Notes: generated by a model not told the origin, from the sequence alone. DNA of 64,000 nucleotides from Bacteroidales bacterium (GCA_015061145.1 SUXD01000001.1:62001-126000), one strand, 5' to 3'; positions 8,574 to 18,456 are shown, counted from the stretch's first letter. Made by a program: numbers and translations.

Positions 8574-9998
8574 TTACATATTTTCTGCTGTCATGATAGC
8601 TTTTCGGAGTGCGCCTAATTTGTTGTTCACTTCCTGCAATTCATATTCTTCGTCACTTTTGGCCACAATGCCGCCACCGGCTTGAAACCACAATTCGTTG
8701 TTGCGCGAAACAAAGGTTCGTATAGTGATGGCTTGGTTCAGCGATTTGTCGAACCCGATGAATCCGATGCATCCGCCGTAAGCGCCTCTGTTGTGCGGCT
8801 CGTATTCGCTGATGAGTTCCATGGCTCTTACTTTAGGCGCGCCACTCAGCGTGCCGGCAGGAAAGGTGTCGATGAAACTTTTGATGGGATCTGCGTCTTT
8901 GTTCAACGTTCCGCTCACTCTGCTGACCAGGTGTATCACATGGCTGTAGTACTGCAGTTCTTTGTAAAATTCCACCGTTACATGATGGCAGTTTCTGCTG
9001 AGGTCGTTGCGCGCTAGGTCCACGAGCATCACATGTTCTTCGTTCTCCTTGGGGTCGTTGCGCAGATATTCCGCATTGCGGGCGTCTTGCTCAGAGTTCC
9101 CTGTGCGTTTGGTGGTGCCGGCAATTGGGTCGATGTATGCTTTGTATTCGGGGTGGTCGTTGTCGCCGATGTTCTCTATGCGGCAGTGTGTTTCGGGTGA
9201 ACTGCCGAAGATGCGGAATCCGCCGAAATCAAAATAGAAAAGATAGGGCGACGGGTTGATGCTTCGCAGCACTCTGTAGAGTTTGAAATCGTCGCCTTCG
9301 AAGCGTTGTACGAAACGGCGGCTCAATACGATTTGAAACACGTCGCCTCTTTTGCAGTGCGCAATGCCTTTTCTGATGTTCTCTTTGTGCTGTTCGTCGC
9401 TCAACGGGCTGCTTACTTCTCCTATGGGATGAAAGTCGTATGTCGTCAGCTGAGGTTGGCGGATGATGCGCTCTATTTCTTCAAGTCTGCTTTCTTCGTT
9501 TTCCGACAACAGTTCGTTGATGACGAGTGAGTTTCTGAAATGGTCGAAGACAATGACAAATTTATATAGGATATAAATCATGTCGGGGGCGTCGTTTTTG
9601 CTCATCGTTTCGTCTTTTACATTGATATTTTCGAAATATCTTACCGCATTGAACGAAGTGTAGCCGAAAAGTCCGCATGAGCGTGCGTTTTCGCCATCGA
9701 CGGAGAACGACTGCAGAAATGAATTGATGAGATGTTCCGAACGGTGTTGCTCGTCGATGAGGAGTTCCGTGCTGCTGCCGTCGGGGAATACGCATTTACC
9801 TATACCGTGGGATATCGACACATGCCCGATGGGCTGAATGCCAATGAAAGAACGTCCGTTCTCGCCTCCGTGATAATCGGAACTTTCCATCAGAGCGCTT
9901 TGTGGGTACAGGTCGCGTAGGTGCAGATAGGTGCTGACGGGCGTACACAGGTCTGCCAGCATTTTTTTTGATTTTACATGGTATTTGAATCGTGTCAT
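8574..9998 (-). CDS. trpE: Anthranilate synthase component I
   Basis: Makes anthranilate from chorismate. The 474-residue protein contains the chorismate-binding core with IFGSSPETH, DPIAGTTKRT, AGTLSGAPKVRAMELI and RGAYGGCIGFIG. Near residue 40 it has ALMESSD, resembling the LLESS motif in which Trp binds for feedback inhibition, so the enzyme is likely inhibited by tryptophan. It is the second gene of the operon, 12 bases after trpB, and is followed by trpG after 17 bases. Confidence 0.97.
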   Translation of the reverse strand: MTRFKYHVKSKKMLADLCTPVSTYLHLRDLYPQSALMESSDYHGGENGRSFIGIQPIGHVSISHGIGKCVFPDGSSTELLIDEQHRSEHLINSFLQSFSVDGENARSCGLFGYTSFNAVRYFENINVKDETMSKNDAPDMIYILYKFVIVFDHFRNSLVINELLSENEESRLEEIERIIRQPQLTTYDFHPIGEVSSPLSDEQHKENIRKGIAHCKRGDVFQIVLSRRFVQRFEGDDFKLYRVLRSINPSPYLFYFDFGGFRIFGSSPETHCRIENIGDNDHPEYKAYIDPIAGTTKRTGNSEQDARNAEYLRNDPKENEEHVMLVDLARNDLSRNCHHVTVEFYKELQYYSHVIHLVSRVSGTLNKDADPIKSFIDTFPAGTLSGAPKVRAMELISEYEPHNRGAYGGCIGFIGFDKSLNQAITIRTFVSRNNELWFQAGGGIVAKSDEEYELQEVNNKLGALRKAIMTAENM

Positions 9999-10010
9999 GA
10001 TTTTTGGTTT

Positions 10011-11204
10011 TTATTTGTTAGTGTTTTTGTTGTAAGCAAGGTATGTTTCCAAATCCTTGTCGCCTCTTCCGCTGACAGTAAGAACAACGACATCCGTTGG
10101 CTCAAATTTCACTTTCTTCAAGGCGCCTAGCGCATGTGCCGATTCGATAGCGGGTATGATGCCTTCTAGACGTGTCAGTTCAAATGCTGCTTCCATAGCT
10201 TCATCATCGTTGATTGCGAGCACGGTTGCGCGGTGTTCTTTGGCCAGGTTGGCGTGAATCGGCCCGATGCCGGGATAGTCCAGTCCTGCTGAAATGCTGT
10301 ATGGTTCCACTATTTGCCCGTCTTCATTCTGCATCACCAGCGTTTTGCTTCCGTGCAGAATGCCTAGCGTTCCGCATTGAATGGTGGCTGCTGTATAACC
10401 AGAATCGACACCTTTCCCGCCGGCTTCGGCCAATACAATTTTTACATTTTCATTGTCAATGTAGTGATAGATTGTGCCAGCTGCATTACTTCCGCCTCCT
10501 ACGCAGGCAATGAGGTAATCTGGGTTTTCGCGGCCCTCCTGTTCTTTCAGCTGCCATTTGATTTCTTCGCTGATGACGCTCTGAAGACGTGCCACCATGT
10601 CGGGATAGGGATGAGGTCCTACGGTAGAACCGATGACATAGAACGTGTCGGAAGGGTGGCAGCACCAGTCTCTGATGGCTTCGTTAGTGGCGTCTTTAAG
10701 CGTCATGTTGCCGCTCGTTACGGGAAACACTTCGGCTCCAAGCATTTTCATACGCTCTACATTGCTGTGCTGGCGTTTTACGTCAGTGGCGCCCATATAC
10801 ACGCGGCAGGGGAGGTTCATCAATGCGCAGACTGTGGCGGTTGCCACTCCGTGCTGACCAGCTCCGGTCTCGGCGATGATACGTTTTTTTTCAAGTAGCT
10901 TGGCAAGTATCACTTGACCGAGGGCATTGTTTATTTTATGCGCTCCGGTGTGATTCAAGTCTTCTCTTTTCAAGTATATCTTGCATCCGTATTTTTCGCT
11001 CAATCGTTTGGCGAGATAGAGCGAAGAAGGGCGGCCGGCATAGTCGCGCAGCAACTTTCTGAATTCTTGCTGAAAAGTGTCGCTCTCGATTACTCTCAGG
11101 TAGTTTCTCTTTAAATCCTCTACGGTTTTGTACAGAATTTCGGGGATGTATGCACCGCCAAATTCTCCATAGAATCCGTTTTGATCTACATGAAATGATT
11201 TCAT
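10011..11204 (-). CDS. trpB: Tryptophan synthase beta chain
   Basis: PLP enzyme that condenses indole with serine to tryptophan. The 397-residue protein has KREDLNHTGAHKINNALGQ with Lys90 as the PLP Schiff-base residue, the phosphate-binding CVGGGSNAAG loop and the C-terminal VVLTVSGRGDKD. It is of the TrpB1 type that pairs with TrpA. It is the first structural gene and is separated from the promoter by a leader peptide and a terminator hairpin, so the whole operon is under attenuation. The order trpBEGDCFA puts trpB far from trpA. Confidence 0.97.
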   Translation of the reverse strand: MKSFHVDQNGFYGEFGGAYIPEILYKTVEDLKRNYLRVIESDTFQQEFRKLLRDYAGRPSSLYLAKRLSEKYGCKIYLKREDLNHTGAHKINNALGQVILAKLLEKKRIIAETGAGQHGVATATVCALMNLPCRVYMGATDVKRQHSNVERMKMLGAEVFPVTSGNMTLKDATNEAIRDWCCHPSDTFYVIGSTVGPHPYPDMVARLQSVISEEIKWQLKEQEGRENPDYLIACVGGGSNAAGTIYHYIDNENVKIVLAEAGGKGVDSGYTAATIQCGTLGILHGSKTLVMQNEDGQIVEPYSISAGLDYPGIGPIHANLAKEHRATVLAINDDEAMEAAFELTRLEGIIPAIESAHALGALKKVKFEPTDVVVLTVSGRGDKDLETYLAYNKNTNK

Positions 11205-11239
11205 TTTTTTAGAAGTTAGTTTGTTTAGAAAAAAGCATT

Positions 11240-11272
11240 AAAAAAAGACCCGTCGTTGTTGTTCGACGGGTC
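11240..11272 (-). terminator. Attenuator terminator hairpin in the trp leader
   Basis: On the minus strand a 9-bp stem (11264-11272 with 11247-11255, loop of 8) is followed by seven U residues at 11240-11246. It lies between the leader peptide stop and the trpB start, where a terminator makes sense only as an attenuator. The 5' arm plus loop can instead pair with leader sequence around 11326-11336 (GUUGU and ACG with ACAAC and CGU), a candidate antiterminator. Confidence 0.85.
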
Positions 11273-11300
11273 TCCTTTATTGATATTATTATTTATTTTT

Positions 11301-11387
11301 TTATTCAGTGATAAGGACAGGCTGGCGTCTCACAACATTTTGTTCTGAGTTCTGCCACCACCAATATGTAAGATTCAACATGTTCAT
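11301..11387 (-). CDS. trpL: trp operon leader peptide with three consecutive Trp codons
   Basis: A 28-codon frame starting ATG at 11385-11387 (an internal ATG at 11379-11381 is an alternative) encodes MNMLNLTYWWWQNSEQ and a short tail, ending in TAA. Three UGG codons in a row at 11355-11363 are far above expectation for a random short frame. AAGGA lies 4 bases upstream of the first ATG, a better ribosome site than most genes here have. Promoter upstream and a terminator hairpin downstream make this a control peptide: ribosome stalling at UGG when charged tRNA-Trp is scarce would favour the antiterminator. It is too short to be found by ordinary gene callers. Confidence 0.88.
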   Translation of the reverse strand: MNMLNLTYWWWQNSEQNVVRRQPVLITE

Positions 11388-11406
11388 TGTCCTTGTTTTG
11401 ATGTTG

Positions 11407-11438
11407 CAAATGTAGTGTGTTGTTTTTTAATTGCAAAA
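11407..11438 (-). promoter_or_regulatory. Promoter of the trp operon
   Basis: On the minus strand TTTTG (11434-11438) and TACATTTG (11407-11414) are separated by exactly 19 bases, matching the Bacteroidota consensus TTTG-N19-TAnnTTTG. Transcription would start near 11400, about 13 bases before the leader peptide ATG. Confidence 0.85.
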
Positions 11439-11559
11439 TAAAAATGCATTTTTTTTACAAAAATTCGCTTTTTTTTATTTTTCCCTCTGTTAAAATCATC
11501 AGTCAGACCATTCTTTGGACAGGAATCATTGGACTGTGAGAAGCTGTTTAGATTTAAAA

Positions 11560-11591
11560 TTTGCTAGTTTGTTAATTTGTTCTTAATTTTG
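11560..11591 (+). promoter_or_regulatory. Probable radA promoter
   Basis: TTTG at 11560-11563 and TAATTTTG at 11584-11591 are 20 bases apart. The -7 element ends only 6 bases before the radA ATG at 11598, so the transcript would be leaderless or nearly so. Confidence 0.45.
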
Positions 11592-11597
11592 TTGATT

Positions 11598-12956
11598 ATG
11601 GCAAAACAGAAGACGGTATTTTTTTGTAAAAATTGCGGAGCGGATTACCCAAAGTGGTTTGGCAGATGTCCTTCGTGCGGCGAGTGGAACACATGTACCG
11701 AGGAGGTGGTGTCTGCTGTCAAGCGCACGTCAGGAGTGCCTTCGTCCAAACAGACGCCGGAACGCATACAAGATGTGGTGGCGGCCGAGGAACATCGTAT
11801 CGACACCAGGAATCAGGAGTTGAACCGTGTGCTTGGCGGTGGTTTGGTGCCAGGTTCGTTGGTGCTTGTTGGAGGCGATCCGGGAATAGGCAAATCTACG
11901 CTTATTCTGCAAATGGCGTTACGTATGGAGGGGTTGCGCGTGTTGTATGTGAGTGGCGAGGAGAGTGTGCAACAGATTAAGTTGCGTGCCAATCGTTTGC
12001 AACGCACCAATGATGAGTGCTATACCGTGAGTGAGACCTCTCTTGAACGTATATTTGCCCACATGGAGGAGGTGCAGCCGCAGGTGGTGGTGATTGACTC
12101 AATCCAAACTATCGCTTCCGAACAAGTTGAAAATACGGCGGGAAGCATCACGCAGATTCGTGAGTGTGCTACTTCGCTGCTCAAATATGCTAAGGAGACG
12201 CAAACGCCGATGTTTCTTATCGGACATATCAACAAGGATGGAAATATAGCCGGTCCGAAAGTGCTGGAACATATTGTGGATACGGTTTTGCAGTTCGAAG
12301 GCGACCAGCATTATATGTATCGTATATTGCGCAGTTTGAAAAACCGTTTTGGGAATACCGCAGAACTCGCTATTTTCGAAATGCGTCAGGACGGATTGCG
12401 CGAAGTGAGCAATCCTTCCGAATTGTTGCTTACGCAGAATCACGAAGGACTGAGCGGCATTGCTGTTTCTGCAACCATAGAAGGGATGCGTCCGTTCTTG
12501 ATTGAGGTGCAGTCGCTGGTGAGCAGCGCGGTGTATGGAACGCCGCAGCGCTCAAGTACTGGCTTCGACGGCCGCCGACTGAACATGTTGCTTGCTGTGC
12601 TCGAAAAACGCATTGGCTTTCGCTTGGCGCAGAAGGATGTGTTTCTGAATATTGCAGGCGGTATCCGAGTGAATGACCCGGCTATTGATTTGGCTGTAAT
12701 AGCGGCGGTCTGCTCTTCTAATCTTGATGCCCCTATAGCACCGGGCGTTTGTATGGCCGGTGAGGTGGGATTATCGGGTGAAATACGTCCTGTTACGCGC
12801 ATTGAACAGCGTATAGCCGAAGCAGAGAAGCTTGGATTTGAGAAAATTATTATTCCCAGTTTCCGAGCCGGCAGTTTCGATGCAAGCAAATTCAAAATTG
12901 AGATTCTCCCGGCAAAAAAAGTGGAGGATGTCATAAAGGTGTTATTTAAAGGATAA
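11598..12956 (+). CDS. radA: DNA repair protein RadA
   Basis: RecA-related ATPase that promotes branch migration in recombinational repair. The 452-residue protein has the N-terminal C4 zinc finger (CKNC near residue 10 and CPSC near residue 24), a Walker A motif GGDPGIGKST, the RadA-specific KNRFG motif (LKNRFGNTAE), and a C-terminal Lon-like domain with GGIRVNDPAIDLA. The start MAKQKTVFF is chosen because it puts the zinc finger at the usual place. It is followed 25 bases later by a HAD phosphatase gene and then ribF, a plausible operon. Confidence 0.97.
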   Translation: MAKQKTVFFCKNCGADYPKWFGRCPSCGEWNTCTEEVVSAVKRTSGVPSSKQTPERIQDVVAAEEHRIDTRNQELNRVLGGGLVPGSLVLVGGDPGIGKSTLILQMALRMEGLRVLYVSGEESVQQIKLRANRLQRTNDECYTVSETSLERIFAHMEEVQPQVVVIDSIQTIASEQVENTAGSITQIRECATSLLKYAKETQTPMFLIGHINKDGNIAGPKVLEHIVDTVLQFEGDQHYMYRILRSLKNRFGNTAELAIFEMRQDGLREVSNPSELLLTQNHEGLSGIAVSATIEGMRPFLIEVQSLVSSAVYGTPQRSSTGFDGRRLNMLLAVLEKRIGFRLAQKDVFLNIAGGIRVNDPAIDLAVIAAVCSSNLDAPIAPGVCMAGEVGLSGEIRPVTRIEQRIAEAEKLGFEKIIIPSFRAGSFDASKFKIEILPAKKVEDVIKVLFKG

Positions 12957-12981
12957 AAGGGCTGCAATATTTGTAAAGCAA

Positions 12982-13614
12982 ATGGAAAAAGGCATAAAAA
13001 ACATCATATTCGATTTGGGTGGCGTACTGATAGATCTTGATATCGACCGTTGTTTGCGGGAGTTCAAGGCATTGGGGGTGAGCAATGTGGAAGAACTCGT
13101 GAATTCTACCCATACTGCGGGAGTGTTCTCTGCTTTGGAGCATGGCAAGGTGTCGCCCGCCGAGTTTAGGGACGAAATCAGGCGGTTGGCAGGAAACCCA
13201 GAATTGACTGACGCTCAGATAGACAATGCATGGCTGTCAATTCTTCTTGAAATACCTCAGAAAAAACTTGACTTGCTGCTTCGGTTGAACCGGAAATATC
13301 GCGTGTTTCTTTTGAGCAATACAAATGAAATACATTTCGATTGGATTCGCCGCACGCAGTTCGAAAAGGATGGACATCGCTTGAGCGACTATTTCGAGCA
13401 GTGTTTCCTTTCGCACAAGATGGGACTGGCAAAGCCCGAAGATGAAATATTTGAAGAGGTGATAAACGAGGCGCAGATTTTTGCTCGCGAAACTTTGTAT
13501 ATTGATGACTCGGAGAAAAACCTGAACGCTTCGTTAAACTGGTGTTTCAATACTTATTGCGCCGCACCAGGTGAAGACCTCGCGCCATTGTTTGAAAATT
13601 TAGTGAATGAGTAA
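12982..13614 (+). CDS. HAD-superfamily hydrolase (subfamily IA)
   Basis: A 210-residue phosphatase-like protein with all HAD motifs: IIFDLGGVLIDLD (the usual second Asp of DxD is Gly in this YihX-like group), FLLSNTNEIH (motif II), K in GLAKPEDEIF (motif III) and LYIDDSEKNL (motif IV). The alpha-helical cap after motif I is of type C1. It resembles YihX-like sugar-phosphate phosphatases, but the substrate cannot be assigned. It lies between radA and ribF; a role on FMN-related phosphates is possible but only from position. Confidence 0.85.
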   Translation: MEKGIKNIIFDLGGVLIDLDIDRCLREFKALGVSNVEELVNSTHTAGVFSALEHGKVSPAEFRDEIRRLAGNPELTDAQIDNAWLSILLEIPQKKLDLLLRLNRKYRVFLLSNTNEIHFDWIRRTQFEKDGHRLSDYFEQCFLSHKMGLAKPEDEIFEEVINEAQIFARETLYIDDSEKNLNASLNWCFNTYCAAPGEDLAPLFENLVNE

Positions 13615-13629
13615 AAGACAAAACTTGTT

Positions 13630-14556
13630 ATGACTATAATTAATAATGTAGAAGCGTTTCGCTGCGAGCCAAATGTGGCGACAATGGGTTTTTTCGATGG
13701 TGTGCATCTCGGACATGCCTATCTTGTTCGCAAAATGATTGAAAAGGCGCATCAGGAAAACAAAAAGAGCGTTGTTGTCACTTTTGACCAGCATCCGCGT
13801 ATTGTGTTGCAGCAAGATTTTCAACCGAAATTGTTGACGAGTTTCGAGGAACGGATTAGTTTGCTGGCGCGTTTGGGGTGCGACTATGTTGTCGTGCTGC
13901 CATTCACAAAACGATTGGCGCAATTTTCAGCAAAAGATTTCTTGCGAGATGTGCTTCGGGACAAGATTAACACGCAAGTGCTGGTGGTTGGGCACGACCA
14001 CCGTTTTGGCCGTTATCGCGAAGATTCGTTTGCTAAATATTCGGAAGAAGCGGAACAGTTGGGCATGTCTGTCGTGCGCACTGACGCTTTGCAGGCAAGC
14101 GGTATGACGGTTTCTTCTTCTGCCATACGGCATGAATTGGAGCGCGGAAACGTAGAAAAAGCCAACGCGATGCTTGGACATTCGTTTTTAATAGACGGTA
14201 CGGTGGTCGATGGGCAGAAAATAGGTCGCAAAATGAACTTTCCTACCGCTAATGTCGCGCTCAAAGAACCTTTAAAAATATTGCCGGCTAATGGCGTTTA
14301 TTCTGCGAAAATTCATGTCAAGGGCAAAGATTACGACGGAATGCTGAACGTCGGCATTCGTCCGACAGTGGACGGCAGAGCCGATGATACAACGGTGGAA
14401 TGCCATATTTTTGACTTTGATGACAATGTGTATGGGGAGGAAATAAATGTTTACCCATTGAATTTTGTACGCGAGGAGCGGAAGTTCGAGTCGATAGATG
14501 CCCTTGCGGCGCAATTGCAAAAAGACAAAGAGCATGTTTTGCGTTTGCTCTCATGA
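13630..14556 (+). CDS. ribF: Bifunctional riboflavin kinase/FAD synthetase
   Basis: Converts riboflavin to FMN and FMN to FAD. The 308-residue protein has the nucleotidyltransferase domain with TMGFFDGVHLGHAYLV and VVVTFDQHPR, then VSSSAIR, and a C-terminal flavokinase domain with GRKMNFPTANV, PANGVYSAKI and MLNVGIRPTV. Length and domain order are normal. The gene starts 15 bases after the HAD hydrolase stop and ends 13 bases before the peptidase gene. Confidence 0.97.
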   Translation: MTIINNVEAFRCEPNVATMGFFDGVHLGHAYLVRKMIEKAHQENKKSVVVTFDQHPRIVLQQDFQPKLLTSFEERISLLARLGCDYVVVLPFTKRLAQFSAKDFLRDVLRDKINTQVLVVGHDHRFGRYREDSFAKYSEEAEQLGMSVVRTDALQASGMTVSSSAIRHELERGNVEKANAMLGHSFLIDGTVVDGQKIGRKMNFPTANVALKEPLKILPANGVYSAKIHVKGKDYDGMLNVGIRPTVDGRADDTTVECHIFDFDDNVYGEEINVYPLNFVREERKFESIDALAAQLQKDKEHVLRLLS

Positions 14557-14569
14557 CATTTGTTGCGAT

Positions 14570-16675
14570 ATGAAAAGAATAATTCTTTCTATAATAATTG
14601 TTTTTATGATTTCCTCTTGCTCAAAAAAAGAACAGCAGGCGGCTCAGCTGAGCATGTCTGAGGATGTTGATAGTCTTGTCATTCCTGACTTTGACTCGTT
14701 GCCTGATTTTTCTTGTGTGAATGTGGAGAATGTGCTTCCGCTGATGCAAAAGTTAATGCAATTGCATCAAGATGAAGTGGAGAAAATTGCGGATAACAAA
14801 CAACTGCCGTCATTCGAAAATACAGTAGAGGCGCTAGAGTTCAGCGGTATGCCGCTTGATCGTATGGCGTGTATTTTCAATACGCTCTATTATGCCGAGA
14901 CTTCAGCAAAATTGGATAGCGTGGCCGAAGTCTTGCTTCCGAAACTGAAAGAGCATGAAACAGGCTTGTTGCTCAACAAGAAGCTTTTCGCACGGATAGA
15001 AAAGTTGTACCAAGCTGGCCCGGAATCGTACACAGAAGAACAATACAGGGCATTGGAGGTGTATTATAAGAAATTTTTGCGCAGCGGCGCAGCGCTTGAC
15101 GATGAACAAAAGAAAAAGCTTTCTGATATTGAAAAGCAAATCAGTTTTCTCGAAGTTCAGTTCTCTAAAAATATTCTGTCAGAAACCAACGATTATAAAC
15201 TGGTGGTTGAAGATAAAGCTGATTTGGCTGGAATTCCGCAGAATGTGCTTGATTTGGCTGCCGCCGATGCCAAAATGGCTGGGTTGGACGGTAAATGGGC
15301 GTTTACGTTGCAAAAGTCAAGCTTCGTTCCGTTTATGCAGTATGCGAAAAACAGAGAACTTCGTCGCAAATTGTATGAGGCGTACTATAGCAGAGGGGGT
15401 GCCAATGAACCGATAGTGAACGCTATACTGAATTTGCGTACCGAAAAGGCTCATCTCCTTGGCTTTGACAGTTATGCAGATTTTGTGTTGGATGGCAATA
15501 TGGCGGCCAATACGGCTAATGTTTACGGTTTGCTCGACGAATTGTGGCGCTATGCCCGCAAAAAAGCGCTATCCGAAGCAAAGGATCTGCAGAAACTGAT
15601 TGACGAAGAAGGCGGTGGTTTCACATTGCAGGCATGGGACTGGTGGTACTATGCCGAAAAGATAAGACAGCGAAAATATAATCTCAACGAAGAGGCTTTG
15701 CGTTCGTATTTGTCGCTCGACAATGTGCGTGATGGCGCATTTATGCTGGCTAAGAAGCTTTGGGGCGTGAATATAACCGAAATGTCAGGAGTGAAAACGT
15801 ATAACGAGGATGTGGTTGTCTATAGGGTGACAGACAAGGACGGTTCTGAACTTGGCGTGCTATATACAGACTATTTCCCGCGTGAAGGGAAGCGAGCTGG
15901 AGCTTGGATGGATGAACTGACGCGTCAATACAAGTTAAATGGCGAGAATCATCGCCCCGTGGTTATCAATGTGGCTAATTTCACGCGTCCTACAGCAGAT
16001 GTGCCATCTTTGCTGAATCTCGATGAGGCTGAAACGTTGTTTCATGAGTTCGGGCATGCAATGAACAGCATTTTCTCGCAATGCACCTATCCGTCTGTGT
16101 CGGGGGTGAGTACTCCATCTGATTTTGTTGAGATGCCTTCTCAGTTGCTCGAAAATTGGGTGACTGAACCGCAAATGCTGAAACTTTACGCCAAGCATTA
16201 CAAGACAGGCGAAACGATTCCGGATTCGCTGATAGCGCAAGTACAGAAAAGCAAGCGTTTCAATCGTGGCTTTGAGATGACGGAGCTGTTGGCTGCAGCC
16301 TACTTGGATCTGAATGTGCATAGTATTACTGAGGTGCATGAGGAGCAGCGCAGCATCCGAGATTTAGAGAACCATTACCTGAAAATGTTATGTATGCCAG
16401 AAATGATTTCGCCTCGTTATGGTTTGTTGCATTTCAATCATAGCTTCTCTTTTGGCTACGAAGCTGCGTATTATAGTTATGTCTGGTCACGTGTGTTGTC
16501 TTCTTCCGTGTTTTCAAAGTTTAAAAGGAGCGGTTCTATATTCGACAACCAGACTGCTGAGGCTTATAGAACCGAAATCCTTGAAAAGGGCAATTCCGCT
16601 GACCCTATGGCGCTGTATGTCAATTTTATGGGAACTGCCCCGTCGGTTAATATGTTAATAGAAGAAATAAGATAA
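14570..16675 (+). CDS. M3-family zinc metallopeptidase lipoprotein (peptidyl-dipeptidase Dcp-like)
   Basis: A 701-residue oligopeptidase. The start MKRIILSIIIVFMISSCSKK gives a lipoprotein signal peptide with lipobox ISSC, so the enzyme is exported and lipid-anchored, in the periplasm or facing outward. The zinc site HEFGH is at about residues 492-496 and the downstream conserved Glu lies in the SDFVEMPSQ segment. Family M3 members trim short peptides; Dcp-type enzymes remove C-terminal dipeptides. The longer frame to 14498 overlaps ribF and is rejected. Peptide scavenging is the likely role. Confidence 0.9.
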   Translation: MKRIILSIIIVFMISSCSKKEQQAAQLSMSEDVDSLVIPDFDSLPDFSCVNVENVLPLMQKLMQLHQDEVEKIADNKQLPSFENTVEALEFSGMPLDRMACIFNTLYYAETSAKLDSVAEVLLPKLKEHETGLLLNKKLFARIEKLYQAGPESYTEEQYRALEVYYKKFLRSGAALDDEQKKKLSDIEKQISFLEVQFSKNILSETNDYKLVVEDKADLAGIPQNVLDLAAADAKMAGLDGKWAFTLQKSSFVPFMQYAKNRELRRKLYEAYYSRGGANEPIVNAILNLRTEKAHLLGFDSYADFVLDGNMAANTANVYGLLDELWRYARKKALSEAKDLQKLIDEEGGGFTLQAWDWWYYAEKIRQRKYNLNEEALRSYLSLDNVRDGAFMLAKKLWGVNITEMSGVKTYNEDVVVYRVTDKDGSELGVLYTDYFPREGKRAGAWMDELTRQYKLNGENHRPVVINVANFTRPTADVPSLLNLDEAETLFHEFGHAMNSIFSQCTYPSVSGVSTPSDFVEMPSQLLENWVTEPQMLKLYAKHYKTGETIPDSLIAQVQKSKRFNRGFEMTELLAAAYLDLNVHSITEVHEEQRSIRDLENHYLKMLCMPEMISPRYGLLHFNHSFSFGYEAAYYSYVWSRVLSSSVFSKFKRSGSIFDNQTAEAYRTEILEKGNSADPMALYVNFMGTAPSVNMLIEEIR

Positions 16676-16738
16676 AAATAAATGTTAATTTTAACTTTTA
16701 TTAGAATATAGAATGTAAATTTTAACATTTAAGAAATG

Positions 16739-16746
16739 TACCTTTG
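16739..16746 (+). promoter_or_regulatory. Promoter -7 element of the glycogen genes
   Basis: TACCTTTG matches TAnnTTTG exactly, 34 bases upstream of the glycogen synthase start, in an AT-rich gap with repeated ATTTTAAC-like sequences (16685-16730). Confidence 0.6.
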
Positions 16747-16780
16747 CAAATTATAAATGAAGCGTAATGCTTTGTGATGA

Positions 16781-18442
16781 ATGAAGGAAATGGAAGAAAA
16801 ACTCATAAAACCAGATTATATTTTCGAAGCTAGTTGGGAAGTTTGCAACAAAGTCGGAGGTATTTATACCGTCTTGTCTTCGCGTGCAAAGGTGCTGAAT
16901 GCTGAATTCAAGGGCGGTCTTTTTTTTATAGGCCCAAATTTGTGGAGCGAAGAATCGTGTCCGTATTTTTCGAAAACCACATCGGTGCTGAAAGATTGGC
17001 GCCGAGCTTTGAAGCAAGACCTGGGCATCAGCGTTGAGGTAGGAACTTGGGCCACGCATGGTCATCCTTGCGCCATCCTCGTGGATTACAAACCGCTGTT
17101 CGAAAAGAAAAACGAAATTTATGCGAACTTTTGGGAATGGTATGGCGTTGATTCGCTTCATGCATACGGCGACTACGATGATAGTTCACTTTTCGGTTAT
17201 GCGGCAGGAATGGTGATAGACCATTTTTACAGATTCCATAAACTGGAAAAGAAGAATGTGGTGGCCCATTTCAACGAATGGCAGACTGGTTTCGGAGAAT
17301 TGTATCTGAAACATTATAATCCGGCAGTGGCCACCATTTTCACTACACACGCTACGGCGGTAGGACGCTCCATTGCCGAACACGAAAAACCGTTGTACTC
17401 TCACTTGAAAGGATTCAACGGAAAACAGATGGCGGAAGAACTGAATCTGCAGTCGAAATTTTCAGTGGAATATGCTGCAGCGCAAAATGCCGACTGCTTT
17501 ACTACCGTAAGCGACATTACGGCACAAGAGTGTGAGCAGCTGCTGGAGCGAAAAGTGGATCAAGTGTTGCCTAATGGTTTCGACAATAATTTCATTCCGC
17601 AAACTATGCATTATCGTCTGATGCGTCGCGAAGCGCGTCAGAAATTGGCTGATGTGGCAGAAATCATACTGAAAAGGGAGATAGATGTGGATAACACCAT
17701 ATTTGTAGCCACCAGCGGAAGATACGAATATAAAAACAAAGGCATAAACGCATTCATTGACACAATGAAGGTGCTGAACGAGAGAACAGACCTTCCGAAG
17801 AAAGTGATCGCATTCATACTGGTGCCCGCATATACTATGGGGCCGCGTCAGGACGTGTTGCAGAAATTGCAAGATCCTTATCAGAAAATTCAGATAGAAG
17901 ACTCGCTTACAACCCATATCTTGTATTATCCCGATCAAGATCCGGTGCTCAACCACTTAAAGAGCATTCCGCATTTGAACGAAAGCGACCAACAGGTGAA
18001 CTTCATTTTTGTGCCTTCGTATCTCGATGGGCGTGACAAAATTTTCAATCTGAATTATTACAATCTGTTGGTGGGATTTGATCTCACAATATTCCCTTCA
18101 TATTACGAACCTTGGGGATATACGCCGCTCGAAAGTGCAGCGTTCTCTATCCCGACGGTGACAACTGACTTGTCAGGGTTCGGTTTGTGGGTGAAAGAAT
18201 CATCCGAACAGCTTGGCATCGAGAATGGCGTAGTGGTCGCTCATCGTACCGACGGAAACTATTGGGATGTGGTGCACGAGATGGAAGAAGAAGTACATAA
18301 GTTCTGTCTTCTGACGCCGGCAAAACTGAAAACAGTTCGCAAACGAGCCAACAATTTCTCGCAAAAAGCGTTGTGGACAAATTTCATCGAGTATTATAAA
18401 AAGGCTTATCATATAGCATTATCAAAAAAAATAAATAAATAA
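16781..18442 (+). CDS. Glycogen synthase, GT3 family
   Basis: Extends alpha-1,4-glucan chains from a nucleotide-sugar donor. The 553-residue protein begins with a GT3-type motif, [16 protein letters not shown], and has the paired catalytic glutamates in [15 protein letters not shown] around residues 443-451. This is the animal/fungal-type (GYS) fold found in Bacteroidota, not the GT5 GlgA of enterobacteria. A second in-frame ATG three codons downstream could also be the start. It is followed after 14 bases by alpha-glucan phosphorylase, so storage and breakdown are encoded together. Confidence 0.93.
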   Translation: MKEMEEKLIKPDYIFEASWEVCNKVGGIYTVLSSRAKVLNAEFKGGLFFIGPNLWSEESCPYFSKTTSVLKDWRRALKQDLGISVEVGTWATHGHPCAILVDYKPLFEKKNEIYANFWEWYGVDSLHAYGDYDDSSLFGYAAGMVIDHFYRFHKLEKKNVVAHFNEWQTGFGELYLKHYNPAVATIFTTHATAVGRSIAEHEKPLYSHLKGFNGKQMAEELNLQSKFSVEYAAAQNADCFTTVSDITAQECEQLLERKVDQVLPNGFDNNFIPQTMHYRLMRREARQKLADVAEIILKREIDVDNTIFVATSGRYEYKNKGINAFIDTMKVLNERTDLPKKVIAFILVPAYTMGPRQDVLQKLQDPYQKIQIEDSLTTHILYYPDQDPVLNHLKSIPHLNESDQQVNFIFVPSYLDGRDKIFNLNYYNLLVGFDLTIFPSYYEPWGYTPLESAAFSIPTVTTDLSGFGLWVKESSEQLGIENGVVVAHRTDGNYWDVVHEMEEEVHKFCLLTPAKLKTVRKRANNFSQKALWTNFIEYYKKAYHIALSKKINK

Positions 18443-18456
18443 CTAAAATTATCGTT

